From positions 124,001 through 188,000 of the forward strand of contig NZ_CP015519.1 of assembly GCF_001887775.1 (NCBI RefSeq): a DNA stretch of 64,000 nucleotides. Direction: 5' to 3'. This stretch comes from Syntrophotalea acetylenivorans (GTDB taxonomy: Bacteria; Desulfobacterota; Desulfuromonadia; Desulfuromonadales; Syntrophotaleaceae). Shown here one piece after another: positions 43,654 to 53,664 of the stretch. Positions within the stretch are counted from its first letter, which is position 1. The number at the start of each line of letters is the position of its first letter. Under the pieces are notes generated by a model, which saw only the letters and a list, made by a program, of their open reading frames with translations, ran no database searches and had not been told where the DNA came from. The position numbers were made by a program, and so were the translations under genes.

Positions 43654-45304
43654 TGTTTTGATTCTCCTCGGCCAAAAATAAGTGACTGTGGGTTGCGATC
43701 CAGTTGGTCGGTGACCGCACGCAGCGAGCGGATCGCACCGGTGAGTTCATCCAGAGTCTGTTGAGCTTTGAGGTTAAGAGCAGAATCTGAACCAAAAGAG
43801 TTGTTGACCTCAGTCAATGTCTCCTGCAATTTGATCATGGTCTGATTCAAGTTGGGTAGAACCTCCTGATGGATGTTTCCCGCCGCCCCCTGAATTCTTG
43901 TAGAGTTGCCCTAAGGGTCACGATTGTTTCATGTAAATCTTCGCCCAACTCTTCGATCGGGATCGAATCAATTTTTTTAACTACCTTGCTGATATCTTCG
44001 GCAATTTTTCCTAAAGGTGTCGAAACTGTTGGGAAGATCGGGTAGTCATTCTCATAAGCAACCTCCACCGGTTCCGCATCAGGGAAAAGACCGATTTCGA
44101 TGTATAACTGCCCCGTCAATAGATTGCCTGTTTTCAACTGGGCCCGCATGCCGTGCTTGAGAAGTTCCTCCTGGATAAGACGTTTGTTGCCCTTTGCTCG
44201 TTCTTCAATGGCGGACTGGTAATCAACTTTTTTGCCATTGGAATATAATTCCAAACGTTCAGGTTCGATCATCACCAGTACCGGGATACGCACTTTCAGG
44301 CTGGCGGTATCGATGATTAATTTAAAGTCGACAACTTCCCCTATCTGGATACCGCCAAATTCCACCGGCGCACCAGGCACTAGTCCGCGTACTGATTGAT
44401 CAAAGTACATCATGTAGTAGTTCTTGATGGCGTAGCTCTTTTTTGTTGCGGCCTCCCGGTCGGGATGCAACGGGAATTTAAAACTGTCGGAAACTTTCGT
44501 TATGGCGTCTAGGGTGGATGGTGTATCAAAAGCAATACCCCCTTGAAAAATCGAGACTATCGATTGGGTATCAACTTTGATTCCTCTGGCATCCATTTTC
44601 ACGTCCACCCCGCTTGCATTCCAAAACTTGGTGGCTGAGTTGATTCGCTTATCATGGGGAGCGTGGATAAAAACTTTAATCTCAACAGCTTGGCCTGTTT
44701 GATCAAAATCATAGTCCACCACTTCGCCAACTTTGATCTGACGATAAAAAACAGGTGAAGCGATATTCAGCGAGCCCAGGGACGGGGAGCGCAGCAGGTA
44801 GTGCTGACCAGGCTCATCCGCTGTGACTAGAGGCTGTTTCGCCAAACCGGTAAAACTGCGCGTCGGCTTGCCTTCCTGAATTGGATCCATACCGATGTAG
44901 GCGCCGGACAAGAGGGTCCCCAAACCCGACACTTCACCCGCCGAAATTCTGGCTCTAACAACCCAAAAGCGCGTCTCTTCGGTCAGATACGGCTTAGTGT
45001 CTTTATCCATTCGAGCCAGTACAATGACTCCATCCAACTTCTCTGACAGCTTGATTTCTTCGACCTCGCCGATTACAACATCCTTGTATTTGATTTTGGT
45101 TTTGCCTGCTTCCAGTCCTTCAGCGGTCGTAAAATGGATACTGATCAAGGGGCCATGCTCGGTGATGGCCTTAAAGGCCAGCCAGCCGCCAATGGCCAGG
45201 GCAATAAGCGGTATCAGCCAGACAATTGAAAAGCCCTGCTTTGTACGCACTTCAGCTTGAGAAAAGGCTTCAGGGGGCAGGTGATTTATATTCGAATCAT
45301 TCAT
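43650..45304 (-). pseudogene. pqiB: PqiB-like MCE protein, frameshifted near the C-terminus
   Basis: PqiB forms a periplasmic lipid tunnel of MCE rings. The first 485 codons (45304 down to 43847) give one N-terminal membrane helix (FSIVWLIPLIALAIGGWLAF) and MCE domains (FTTAEGLEAGKTKIKYKDVV and later copies). It then runs off frame. The expected C-terminal coiled coil (NQTMIKLQETLTEVNN) continues in another frame to 43650. The break falls at C5 on the + strand (43886-43890, a G5 in the gene); one extra G gives 551 residues, the E. coli PqiB length being close to this. ATG 45304 overlaps the pqiA stop. Confidence 0.87.
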
Positions 45305-45935
45305 TGGCTTCCTCCATGGCATCCCAGATCAGCCGCGGGTCGAAACTTTCAGCGGCGAACATCGTCAGAACCACGACTCCCGCAAAAAATACGGCGCCGA
45401 ATCCCGCATCAATTGTCGCCACTGCGCCTAGTTTTACCAGGGCGACCAGAATAGTGACGACATATACGTCGACCATCGACCAGCGACCAACTAGTTCCGT
45501 CAACCGGTAGAGACGCGTCCGGTCTTTTGGGCGCCACTGCCAATGGCGTTGAACTGAAAACATCAGCAAGGCAAGAATCGACAATTTGACTACAGGCACA
45601 AAAACGCTGGCAACGAAGATCACCAGGGCGATTGGCCACATGCCCGAGTGAATGAAATAGATCACGCCGCTGATAATGGTGTCCGCTTGAGTATGACCCA
45701 GTGCCGAAGTAATGGTAATCGGCAGCAGATTTGCCGGGATTAAAAGGATGCTGGCGGCAATTAGCAACGCCCAGCAGCGAGTAAGACTGTTTTTTTTGCG
45801 ACTGTGCAAGGCCGCACCGCAACGGGGGCAGGAAAAGCGGCCTTCCCTTTCCTCGGATGGCAGTCGACATAAAAGATGACAGCTGTGACAGCTGGCCATC
45901 CCCCTTTGTCTGGCTGTTGCCTCAATCAGTGCCAT
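45297..45935 (-). CDS. pqiA: PqiA-domain membrane protein, second copy
   Basis: A 212-residue PqiA module: N-terminal zinc-ribbon cysteines (CHSC, CPRC), then four membrane segments including the PqiA pattern IPANLLPITITSALG and GMWPIALVIFVASVFVPVVK. In E. coli PqiA/YebS two such modules are fused in one protein; here they are two genes overlapping by 14 bp. They should sit in the inner membrane and feed lipid to PqiB. Stop overlaps the pqiB start region. Confidence 0.88.
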   Translation of the reverse strand: MALIEATARQRGMASCHSCHLLCRLPSEEREGRFSCPRCGAALHSRKKNSLTRCWALLIAASILLIPANLLPITITSALGHTQADTIISGVIYFIHSGMWPIALVIFVASVFVPVVKLSILALLMFSVQRHWQWRPKDRTRLYRLTELVGRWSMVDVYVVTILVALVKLGAVATIDAGFGAVFFAGVVVLTMFAAESFDPRLIWDAMEEANE

Positions 45936-46533
45936 CGGATGCCTCCAACGCTACCCACACCCTGTGGGTATCAAGAACCGCCGTCTGGGCAGCAGTGGTA
46001 AAAATCAACAGAGCAAAGGCCCAGAGTGAAATACCGGGAATAATTGCAGCCAGCTTAGCCAATTTGACCAAAGAGACCAGAATCCCGATCATGAAGACTT
46101 CCATCATGCTCCAGGGTTGCAGGTGCTGAACAAAGCGGAAGACCTGAACCGCCCGCGGCAGGCGCCTTTTCAGGTAGACGGGCAATAATACATAGAGCAG
46201 GCCGGTCATCTGCAGCAAGGGGAATAGCACGCAAGTCAGCAAAACGACTGTTGCCAAACCTTCCATTCCTTGCTGATAAAGTAAATAGACGCCGGTGATC
46301 AAGTTGGTCTGTTGCTCGAATCCACCGGATTTCATCGCCAGAAAAGGAAAGCTCAGGGCCACCGCAAACAGGACGATGCTGGCCAGGACCAGCGCCAAAG
46401 ATCGTTCGATGCTGTTCGGTTTAGCACGCATGAGGAGAGAGCCGCAACGGGGGCAATAGGCCGCACCATGCTTCGGAAGTGGTGGGATTTGAGTCAGCAA
46501 ATCGCATCCATGGCAGGCCAGCAAGGGTGACAT
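45922..46533 (-). CDS. pqiA: PqiA-domain membrane protein, first copy
   Basis: The other half of the split PqiA (203 residues): zinc ribbon C-x2-C (CHGC, CPRCGSLL), then four membrane helices with FLAMKSGGFEQQTNLITGV and GMEGLATVVLLTCVLFPLLQM. AGGAG precedes the ATG. It begins 66 bp after the frame-restored end of the outer-membrane factor gene, so the RND and Pqi genes could share a transcript. Confidence 0.88.
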   Translation of the reverse strand: MSPLLACHGCDLLTQIPPLPKHGAAYCPRCGSLLMRAKPNSIERSLALVLASIVLFAVALSFPFLAMKSGGFEQQTNLITGVYLLYQQGMEGLATVVLLTCVLFPLLQMTGLLYVLLPVYLKRRLPRAVQVFRFVQHLQPWSMMEVFMIGILVSLVKLAKLAAIIPGISLWAFALLIFTTAAQTAVLDTHRVWVALEASDGTD

Positions 46534-46599
46534 TGGTGGATCATCTCCTGGGATTCAAACTTGTCCATAGAGGAAACGTAAATGACTTTGATGCAATAT

Positions 46600-48158
46600 T
46601 TACCAGTCTGGCGCTCGCCACAGAGGCTGCTTGCCTTTTTCAAGCAGTCGGCCCCAATCCGTGCGTCTGCTCATCTCCTGCTGCATGGGCTCCGGCACAA
46701 TGTCTTTTCCCTGCCGCATCTGCCAACCGCCGCCTAGAGCCTTGTACAGAGCGATCAGGTTGAGAGCAATTTCCCCCGAGTGGCGGTGTAAATGTCTTGT
46801 TGCTCTGTGAGAAAGCGATCGGTGTCGAGCACACGCTGGTAGTCGATGACTCCCTCACGATACTGAATCATCGCCAGTTCAGATGCTCGCTTGGCTGCTG
46901 TTACACCTTTACCCAGAAATTCAGCCTGTTCCTCAGCCCTGGCAAAACCGGTCAAGGCGTCTTCAACTTCGCGAGCCGCTTCGAGTACCACGTTACGATA
47001 GTTGACCAACAGCTGTTCAAGCCGAGCATCTTCGATACGGACCTGGTTCTTGATGCGTCCGTAGTTGAAGAGATTCCAGCGGATGGAAGGCCCAGCTTGA
47101 AAGGTCAAACTGTCGCTGAACTCAAACACATCGCCTGTGTCGGAATTGCCTGTGTTGGATGCACTCCAGCCAATACTGCCTAACAGGGTGAAGCTGGGAT
47201 AAAGATCAGCCTTAGCGAGGCCGATTCGGGCACTTTGTGCTGCGGCTTGCATCTCTGCTCGTTTAATGTCAGGGCGCCGACGGAGCAATTGCGCTGGTAT
47301 GCCAACGGCGATCGTTGCTGGTGCTTCTGGAATATTTGCCTTACCCATGAGAAGAGAATATAGATCGCGAGGAGGCAGGCCGAGCAGAATACTCAGGGCA
47401 TGCTGGGCCTGGCGATGAAAGCTTTTGAGTTGCGGGATAAGAGCCTGAGTACTGCGCAACAGCGATGTGGCCTGCTGCACGTCAAGCTCGGTGACGGCTC
47501 CGTTATTGAATCGAACAGCGGCAATTCGCAGTGATTCGCTCTGAATCGTTACATTGTCTTCGGCCAGATTGATTCGTTCTTCCAGAGTACGAATGAGGGT
47601 ATAGGTACGAGCCACTTCGGCGGTGAGTGTGACCAGCACATCGTCGTAGCTGGCGATGTCCGCCATCAATGCCGCGTCCGCACTTTCTACGCCCCGCCGA
47701 AAGCGTCCCCAGAAATCAAGTTCCCAAGCAGCGTCAAAACCGAAAGAGGCTTGGTCGTACACGCGATCAATTCCAGGGGAAATGTTAGGGCTGTTCCGAC
47801 TGAGTTGGGTTTTGGAATAGCCGGCGGTTGCCTGCTGGGTCTGAGGATATAGATTGCCGGTTGCCAATCCCAGACGCGCCCGAGCCTCGAGGACTCGCAG
47901 CCCAGCGATTTGCAAGGGCAGGTTCTGATCATAGGCGCGTTTGATCAGGCCATCGAGAACCGGGTCGTTAAAGGCTTGCCACCATTCACTAAGATCTTCT
48001 TCCCGATGCTGAATACCGGCGTTTTCGGCATCGATCCAGCTTTCGGCAACCGGTGCTGTCGGCTTTACGAAGTCGGGACCTACCAGACTGCAGCCGGAGA
48101 GGAGAAAAGCGGCCGTGGTGATCAAACAAAACGTGCGAATGAGAGGAATCCTGGTCAT
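46600..48158 (-). pseudogene. Outer-membrane efflux lipoprotein (NodT/OprM), frameshifted near the C-terminus
   Basis: TolC-type channel for the adjacent RND pump. A lipobox (FLLSGCSLVGP) follows the signal peptide; two OEP repeats with LRVLEARARLGLATGNLYP and ARIGLAKADLYPSFTLLGS. The frame from 48158 ends early at 46755 after QDIYTATRGKLLST. With one more G in the gene's G5 (C5 on the + strand, 46773-46777) the family C-terminus appears (NLIALYKALGGGWQ) and the frame runs to TAA at 46600-46602, giving 519 residues. GGAGAGAG lies before the ATG at 48158. Confidence 0.86.
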
Positions 48159-48192
48159 GAAGCTCTCTCCTTTGTCGGGCATGACAGAAAAA

Positions 48193-51100
48193 TCACCCTT
48201 CTGCGACTTCGGTTCGGTGTGGAATCGGAACCTTAAAGAACAAGGTATAGAGTAATGGGACGACACCCAAGGTGAAGATAGTGCCGATTGCCAGGCCCCA
48301 GGCCATGACGCTGGCCAGGCCGTAAAACAGCGGGTCACGGGACAGGATGAGCGGAAGCAGACCCAGCACCGTGGTGGTCATCGACATCAGGATCGGCCGG
48401 AAACGGGAGATGGCCGCCCCAATCACCGCCTCGTAATCCGTCTGCCCATCGCTGCGGTTGACCTCGATTTTATCAATAAGCACGATGCCGTTGTTGATGA
48501 TGGTGCCCATCAGGCTCAGCAGACCGAGGATGACCATGAAACCGAAATCGGCCCGCATCACGATCAAACCGACCACGGCACCGATGATGATCAGGGGGAT
48601 GGTAAAGAGGATGATGCCTGCCCGGCGGAAGGAGTTGAACTGCCAGACCAGCAAGGCAATGATCAGCAAAAAGCAGGGCGGAAACCAGAAGAACAGCAAT
48701 TCCTTGGCTTCGGCCGCATCCTCTAGTTCGCCGCCGAGCTCCCACCAGTGGCCGGCCGGTAGCTCCAGGCCCTCCAAGGTCGGCTGCAGCGCAAGGAACA
48801 GTTCGCTCGCAGCCATGTTCGGATGAACGGCGGCGATGGTCACGGTCCGTTCCTGATTATAGCGATGAATCTGGTTGATCTCCCGCTCTGCATGAATATC
48901 GGCGATCTGCGACAGGGGCACATTGTTACGGGTGGTCCCCGAATAGATGCCGAGACCGGGCAGCGAGCCGATATCCTTGCGCTCTTGTTCAAGGCCGCGG
49001 ACCACAACCGGCACCACCGTTTCGCCGGCCCGGAAATCGGTGACCGTGTTACCGTCGATAAAGGCGTCGAGAGAATCGGCTACTTCCTGCGAACTCAGTC
49101 CGGCGCGGCGTGCCCGGGCCTGATCGACCGTAACTACCAGCTTGGTCACCGGGTTGTTCCAGTCCTGCTTGATATCAAGAGTGCCGGGAATCGCTCGCAA
49201 GCCGGCCATGACCCGTTCGGCCCTATCCAGCAGGATTTCGAGATCGGGACCGCTCACCCTGATTTCGAGCAGACCCACCTCACTGGCGCCGAGCCACATG
49301 CCCTTGACCCGGCCACGCACGTTTGGATGGTTAGCCAGCAGGTAGTCGCGGGTTCGCCGCACCATGCCCTTCACCTGTTCGTCGTTCTCGGTGTTGATGA
49401 TGATGAAACCGTTGTGCGGGTCGGGGTCGTTAGGTGACAAAGAAAGGAAAAAGCGCGGTCCGCCACTGCCGACATAGGCCACGGTGCCGGTAATCTCGGG
49501 ATTGACCGATTTGTCTTGTAGCCAGGCGCCGATTTCCTGTACCGAAGCGGCTGTCTCGTCAATGCGGGTCCCGGCTGGATAGTCGAGATAGGCCAGGTAC
49601 TGGTTGCGGTCCCCCGGCGGGAAAAAGACCTCGGGAATAAAGGTAAAGGCATAGAAGCTCAACATCAGCGTACCCAGCACCACGGCCATAACCAGGGTCC
49701 GGCTACGCAGGGCCCACTCCAGCAGGTTACGGTAAACCCGATAGAATTTTCCCTGGTAGGGATCACCGATTTCCTCTTTGGCCTTCGGTGCAGCCTTTAA
49801 AAACCAGGTGCAGCAACTGGGAGTGAAATACATCGACAGGAACCAGGAACCGAGCAACAGAATCGTCACCACCTGGCCCAACGACAGGATGTAATCGCCG
49901 GAAGAGCCAATCATCAGCATCATCGGCGTAAAGGCCAGCACCGTAGTCAGGGTGCTGGTTAGCAGCGGCACGGACAGGGAATTGCCGGCCTGCAGGGCCG
50001 CCTCGCTGGCCGGCACACCGAGTCCCATGCGGGTGCGGATATCCTCGGCGATGACGATGCCGTTGTCGACCAGCATGCCCAAGGCGATAATCATGGAGGC
50101 GATGGACATGCGCTGCAGCTCGATACCCATGAAGCCCATGACTACCACACCGAACAGCATCACCAGGGGCACGAAGCTGCCGACAATCATTCCGGTGCGC
50201 ACCCCCAGGAACAGCATGACCACCACCAACACGATGACCAGCGTTTCGACCACGTTAATCACCGCACCGTTGACCGCCTTGGCGATGAGGTAGGGCTGGT
50301 AGGTGGCATATTCGAAGACGTAGCCGAGCGGCAGGCTCTGTTCGATCTCCTTGAGCCGGAGGGTCAGCCGCTCCCCGAACTCCACCGCGTTAACCCCCTC
50401 CAGCAGAATGAAGCTCAATACGATGGATTGCTTGCCATTGAAATAGGCCGGGTTTTCCGGCGGGTCCACATAGCCTTTGCGCACCGTGGCCAGATCCTGC
50501 AACGGCACGGTCTGTTCGGTTCCGGGGATGGGAATCAACAGCGATTCGATCTCCGAAATCTGGTTGAAATTCCCCGTCGTCTCGATGATGAACTCGGTGC
50601 CCTGAAGGTCGAATCGTCCCCCCGGCAGGATGATGTTCTGGGCCCGCAGGGTTTCCGAGATGGTTCGGGCGCCGATGCCGAACTTTGCCAGCTTGGCGTT
50701 GGCAAAATCGAGATAGATCCGCTCCTCCTGAACGCCATAGAGTTCAATCTTCTTGATGCCGGGCATGGTGCCGAGTCGCTCCCGGGCATTCCGAGCTGCC
50801 TCGCGCATTTCAGCCATGGAAAAGCCGTCGCTCCACAGGGCCACGGTTGCCACCGCCGTATCGCCGAACTCGTCATTGACCACCGGTCCGACCGTGCCCT
50901 GCGGCAGGGTCGGGGCGATGTCAGCGATGCGGTTGCGCAGCAACTTCCAGGTAGCGGGCAGTTGGTCGGCCGGCACTTCGTCCCGTATGGAAACATGGAC
51001 GATCGATTGTCCCCGTTTGGAAGTCGACCAGACATCTTTAAGCTCACCCATGGTGCGGCACTGTTCTTCGATGGGCCGGGTGATCAGGCGCTCGATCCGC

Positions 51101-51273
51101 TCCGGCGACATGCCCGGGAAACCGGCGGAAATTACCGCCTCGCGGATGGTGATGAAAGGGTCCTCCAGACGCGGCTGGTTTTTAAACAGGATCAGGCCGG
51201 CGCCGATCATCAGGATTAATGAGAGAATGACGGTGCGGGAGTTTTTCAGTGCAAAAGCGGTAATGTTCAACAT
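48193..51273 (-). CDS. RND efflux transporter permease
   Basis: Proton-driven inner-membrane pump of a tripartite efflux system, 1026 residues with the two-fold RND layout: TM1, a large periplasmic loop, TM2-6 (TM4 GMLVDNGIVIAEDI with the proton-relay Asp), TM7, second loop, TM8-12 (GTIINNGIVLIDKI). It belongs to the HAE/metal-free group without the heavy-metal (CusA) Met motif. Adaptor gene upstream, outer-membrane factor 34 bp downstream. Substrate not known. Confidence 0.93.
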   Translation of the reverse strand: MLNITAFALKNSRTVILSLILMIGAGLILFKNQPRLEDPFITIREAVISAGFPGMSPERIERLITRPIEEQCRTMGELKDVWSTSKRGQSIVHVSIRDEVPADQLPATWKLLRNRIADIAPTLPQGTVGPVVNDEFGDTAVATVALWSDGFSMAEMREAARNARERLGTMPGIKKIELYGVQEERIYLDFANAKLAKFGIGARTISETLRAQNIILPGGRFDLQGTEFIIETTGNFNQISEIESLLIPIPGTEQTVPLQDLATVRKGYVDPPENPAYFNGKQSIVLSFILLEGVNAVEFGERLTLRLKEIEQSLPLGYVFEYATYQPYLIAKAVNGAVINVVETLVIVLVVVMLFLGVRTGMIVGSFVPLVMLFGVVVMGFMGIELQRMSIASMIIALGMLVDNGIVIAEDIRTRMGLGVPASEAALQAGNSLSVPLLTSTLTTVLAFTPMMLMIGSSGDYILSLGQVVTILLLGSWFLSMYFTPSCCTWFLKAAPKAKEEIGDPYQGKFYRVYRNLLEWALRSRTLVMAVVLGTLMLSFYAFTFIPEVFFPPGDRNQYLAYLDYPAGTRIDETAASVQEIGAWLQDKSVNPEITGTVAYVGSGGPRFFLSLSPNDPDPHNGFIIINTENDEQVKGMVRRTRDYLLANHPNVRGRVKGMWLGASEVGLLEIRVSGPDLEILLDRAERVMAGLRAIPGTLDIKQDWNNPVTKLVVTVDQARARRAGLSSQEVADSLDAFIDGNTVTDFRAGETVVPVVVRGLEQERKDIGSLPGLGIYSGTTRNNVPLSQIADIHAEREINQIHRYNQERTVTIAAVHPNMAASELFLALQPTLEGLELPAGHWWELGGELEDAAEAKELLFFWFPPCFLLIIALLVWQFNSFRRAGIILFTIPLIIIGAVVGLIVMRADFGFMVILGLLSLMGTIINNGIVLIDKIEVNRSDGQTDYEAVIGAAISRFRPILMSMTTTVLGLLPLILSRDPLFYGLASVMAWGLAIGTIFTLGVVPLLYTLFFKVPIPHRTEVAEG

Positions 51274-51287
51274 GGCAATTCCCCCGC

Positions 51288-52409
51288 TTATTTAAGATCG
51301 AAAGCTTCGGGCTTGACCGGGGCCGGCTGTTCCATCAGCCGGACCTGCATGCCATCGCTCAAGAAACCGAGTCCGGCTACCACCACGATATCTCCGGCCG
51401 CCAACCCATCGACGACGACAGCCTGATTGTTCTTTGCTCCGCTCATACGAATCGGCGTCTTTTTCACCGTTGAGCTGGCCGCATCATAGATAAAGACATA
51501 GGCGCTCCCCGATTCCTTGCCCACCTGGAAAGCCTGGGGTGGCAACAGATAACCCGGCTGGCCGTTTTTCTTCTGCAGCGGAAAGGTCACCTCGGCGGTC
51601 ATGCCCGATTGTATATCGGCAGGCGGTTCAGGTAGGGACACCTTAACCGGAAAGGCGTTGGCCGTCTCAGCCATGGTGCCGATAGAGCTGACCGTGCCGG
51701 CAATTTTCTGGTCAGGTTGTACGGTCAACACGATGGCGGTCTCCGAACCGATCGTGATCTGGTTGACCACCGTCTCCGGGATGTTTACCTCCACCTCCAT
51801 GTCGCCCTCGGCATCGATCTCGAACAGCCGCTGACCGGCCGCCACCTCCATGTGTGGTTCGATCATCCGCTTGCCGATGCTGCCGTCGTAGGGGGAGAAG
51901 AGGGTGGTCTTGCGCAGATCACGGAGGGCCAGGTTCAGCTTGGAGGTTGCAACCCGAACCCCGGCCCCGGCTTCCCGGTAACCGAACTTTGCCTGGTCGA
52001 GGCGCTTCTGGCTGCCGGCCCCTTCTTTGAAGATGGCCTCTTCGCGCTCGTAATCGGCTTTTTTGTTGGTAAGGTTGGCCCTGGCCCGTACCAGCTCCGC
52101 TTCGGCGCTCTTCAGCAGCAACTCGTAGGGTTCTTTGTCAAGCACCGCCAGAATCTGTTCCTTTTGCACCCGATCACCGATATCGACCAGAACCTGCTCA
52201 ACCTGCCCTCCGACTTCGAAGCTCAGGGCCGAAGACTCTGCGGCCTGAACAATGCCTGAGAATTTACGCACCTGTCCGGTAGACAACTCCTGTACGGTGA
52301 AGGTCTTGACAGAGCGTATCTCCTCTATGACTTGCTCTTCCTTGCTGCAGCCGGTCAGTGAATTTACGGCAAGGAGGATCATGACGATAAACAGGCATTG
52401 AAATTTCAT
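51288..52409 (-). CDS. RND periplasmic adaptor lipoprotein
   Basis: Membrane-fusion protein of 373 residues that links the RND pump and the outer-membrane channel. Lipobox NSLTGC, lipoyl half-motifs (FEVGGQVEQVLVDIGDRVQKEQ and FSPYDGSIGKRMIEPHMEV) around a helical hairpin (about 95-160), then beta-barrel and membrane-proximal domains. First gene of the - strand efflux/Pqi cluster, 14 bp before the pump gene. Promoters would lie in the 277-bp gap shared with the divergent channel gene; none is clear to me. Confidence 0.92.
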   Translation of the reverse strand: MKFQCLFIVMILLAVNSLTGCSKEEQVIEEIRSVKTFTVQELSTGQVRKFSGIVQAAESSALSFEVGGQVEQVLVDIGDRVQKEQILAVLDKEPYELLLKSAEAELVRARANLTNKKADYEREEAIFKEGAGSQKRLDQAKFGYREAGAGVRVATSKLNLALRDLRKTTLFSPYDGSIGKRMIEPHMEVAAGQRLFEIDAEGDMEVEVNIPETVVNQITIGSETAIVLTVQPDQKIAGTVSSIGTMAETANAFPVKVSLPEPPADIQSGMTAEVTFPLQKKNGQPGYLLPPQAFQVGKESGSAYVFIYDAASSTVKKTPIRMSGAKNNQAVVVDGLAAGDIVVVAGLGFLSDGMQVRLMEQPAPVKPEAFDLK

Positions 52410-52686
52410 GTTTGTTCACCTCGGTGCAAAGTATTCTTGATGGTCACCATTAAATTGAACTTGCAACCAATGGTGCGTGGGGATTATTAAGCAAACTCGT
52501 TGTGATTCTGCGTATTGTTTAATAAAACCACATTTTCGGAAAATCGCCACTTTGGGGAGGGAAAATGCAATATCCGCTGGCTTTGTTAAGCTGAAAATAT
52601 TAAACGAAAATCTCAGGATGCTTTTGAGTAAATGATTATTGCGATTTAGAGAACATTCTGGCAGGTAATTTCTAGTGGGGGCGGGT

Positions 52687-53370
52687 ATGGCCTTAGGAAA
52701 TGTATCGTCGTTGTTGCGAACCTGGTTTAAGGGCAGGTTTCTCTTTCTGTTGGTTTCGATATGTCTTCTTCTGGCCCTTCAGCCTTTTCTGGTCGGTTTC
52801 ACCGAGCTCAAAAAGTTACTGAATGTTTTTCTTTCAATGATTTTGCTCTCTGCTGTCTATGCAGTGCGACTGAAAAAACAGGCGGCCGTAATTGGTCTGT
52901 TGCTCGCTGCACCAATGTTTTTAGGGCTGTGGGCAAATCATTTTTTAAATCATGCTCTTATCAGTAACCTGAGCCTCGGTTTTGGCATACTGTTCATCAG
53001 TTATACTATTATCCAAATTTTAATCTATATCTTCAGAACGAATGAAATCAGCCGCGACGTTATCTACGGTTCTTTGGTGGTCTATCTGTTGTTGGGCATT
53101 GTCTGGGGGTTTGCCTTTACCTTGCTCGAAGGATTGCAGCCCGGATCTTTTAATATACCGGTCGGTCAGACTCAGGAGTTACGTGAACTTTTTTTCTATT
53201 ACAGTTTCATTACCTTGACCACCCTTGGTTACGGTGATATCACTCCTTTGAGCGTTCCTGCCAACTCGCTGTCGTTGTTGGAGGCCATAATCGGTCAAAT
53301 ATATTTGACCGTTTTGGTTGCCAAACTTGTGGGTGTTCATATCGCTCAAACCATGGAAAAAAATAAATAG
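52687..53370 (+). CDS. Potassium-channel-like membrane protein (Ion_trans_2)
   Basis: A 227-residue inner-membrane protein: five or six hydrophobic segments, then a two-helix pore domain whose selectivity filter is TLGYGD (in TLTTLGYGDITPLS) between the last two helices. There is no RCK domain. The filter indicates K+ conduction. ATG 52687 is used; GTG 52675 is an alternative with weaker RBS. A strong terminator follows. Confidence 0.85.
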   Translation: MALGNVSSLLRTWFKGRFLFLLVSICLLLALQPFLVGFTELKKLLNVFLSMILLSAVYAVRLKKQAAVIGLLLAAPMFLGLWANHFLNHALISNLSLGFGILFISYTIIQILIYIFRTNEISRDVIYGSLVVYLLLGIVWGFAFTLLEGLQPGSFNIPVGQTQELRELFFYYSFITLTTLGYGDITPLSVPANSLSLLEAIIGQIYLTVLVAKLVGVHIAQTMEKNK

Positions 53371-53419
53371 CGAAGTTTCAGAGGTTGTTTTTAGATAATA
53401 CTTCGTTGTGTAGTGACAG

Positions 53420-53470
53420 GCCAAAAGGCCGGCAACATTTGCACACGAATGTTACCGGCCTTTTGGCTTT
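53420..53470. terminator. Intrinsic terminator after the channel gene
   Basis: GCCAAAAGGCCGG and CCGGCCTTTTGGC (53420-53432, 53455-53467) with an inner AACATT/AATGTT pair and a T-containing foot. The gap to the next gene (53471-53648) shows no gene. Confidence 0.82.
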
Positions 53471-53664
53471 ACAATTGTTAATTTTATGCAGCATGTAACC
53501 TGAATTCAGGGAGCTACCGAACTGAGCGGTTATTGCGTTGCTGAAATATCGTGTCGGTGTTACCTTGCCCGAAGCCATGGGAATGATAAATTTATGCGAA
53601 AAACCGAAACGACTATAGGTCTTATTTGAGAATAACCGGTACGGCTTTAAGGAGACCCCCGGGT

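Noticed and set aside
43650-43850. A separate 66-residue protein between pqiB and pqiC
   Set aside because: It is the C-terminal end of PqiB after the frameshift, not an independent gene.
50428-51219. Open frame opposite the RND pump
   Set aside because: Antisense shadow of a well-supported gene in GC-rich sequence.
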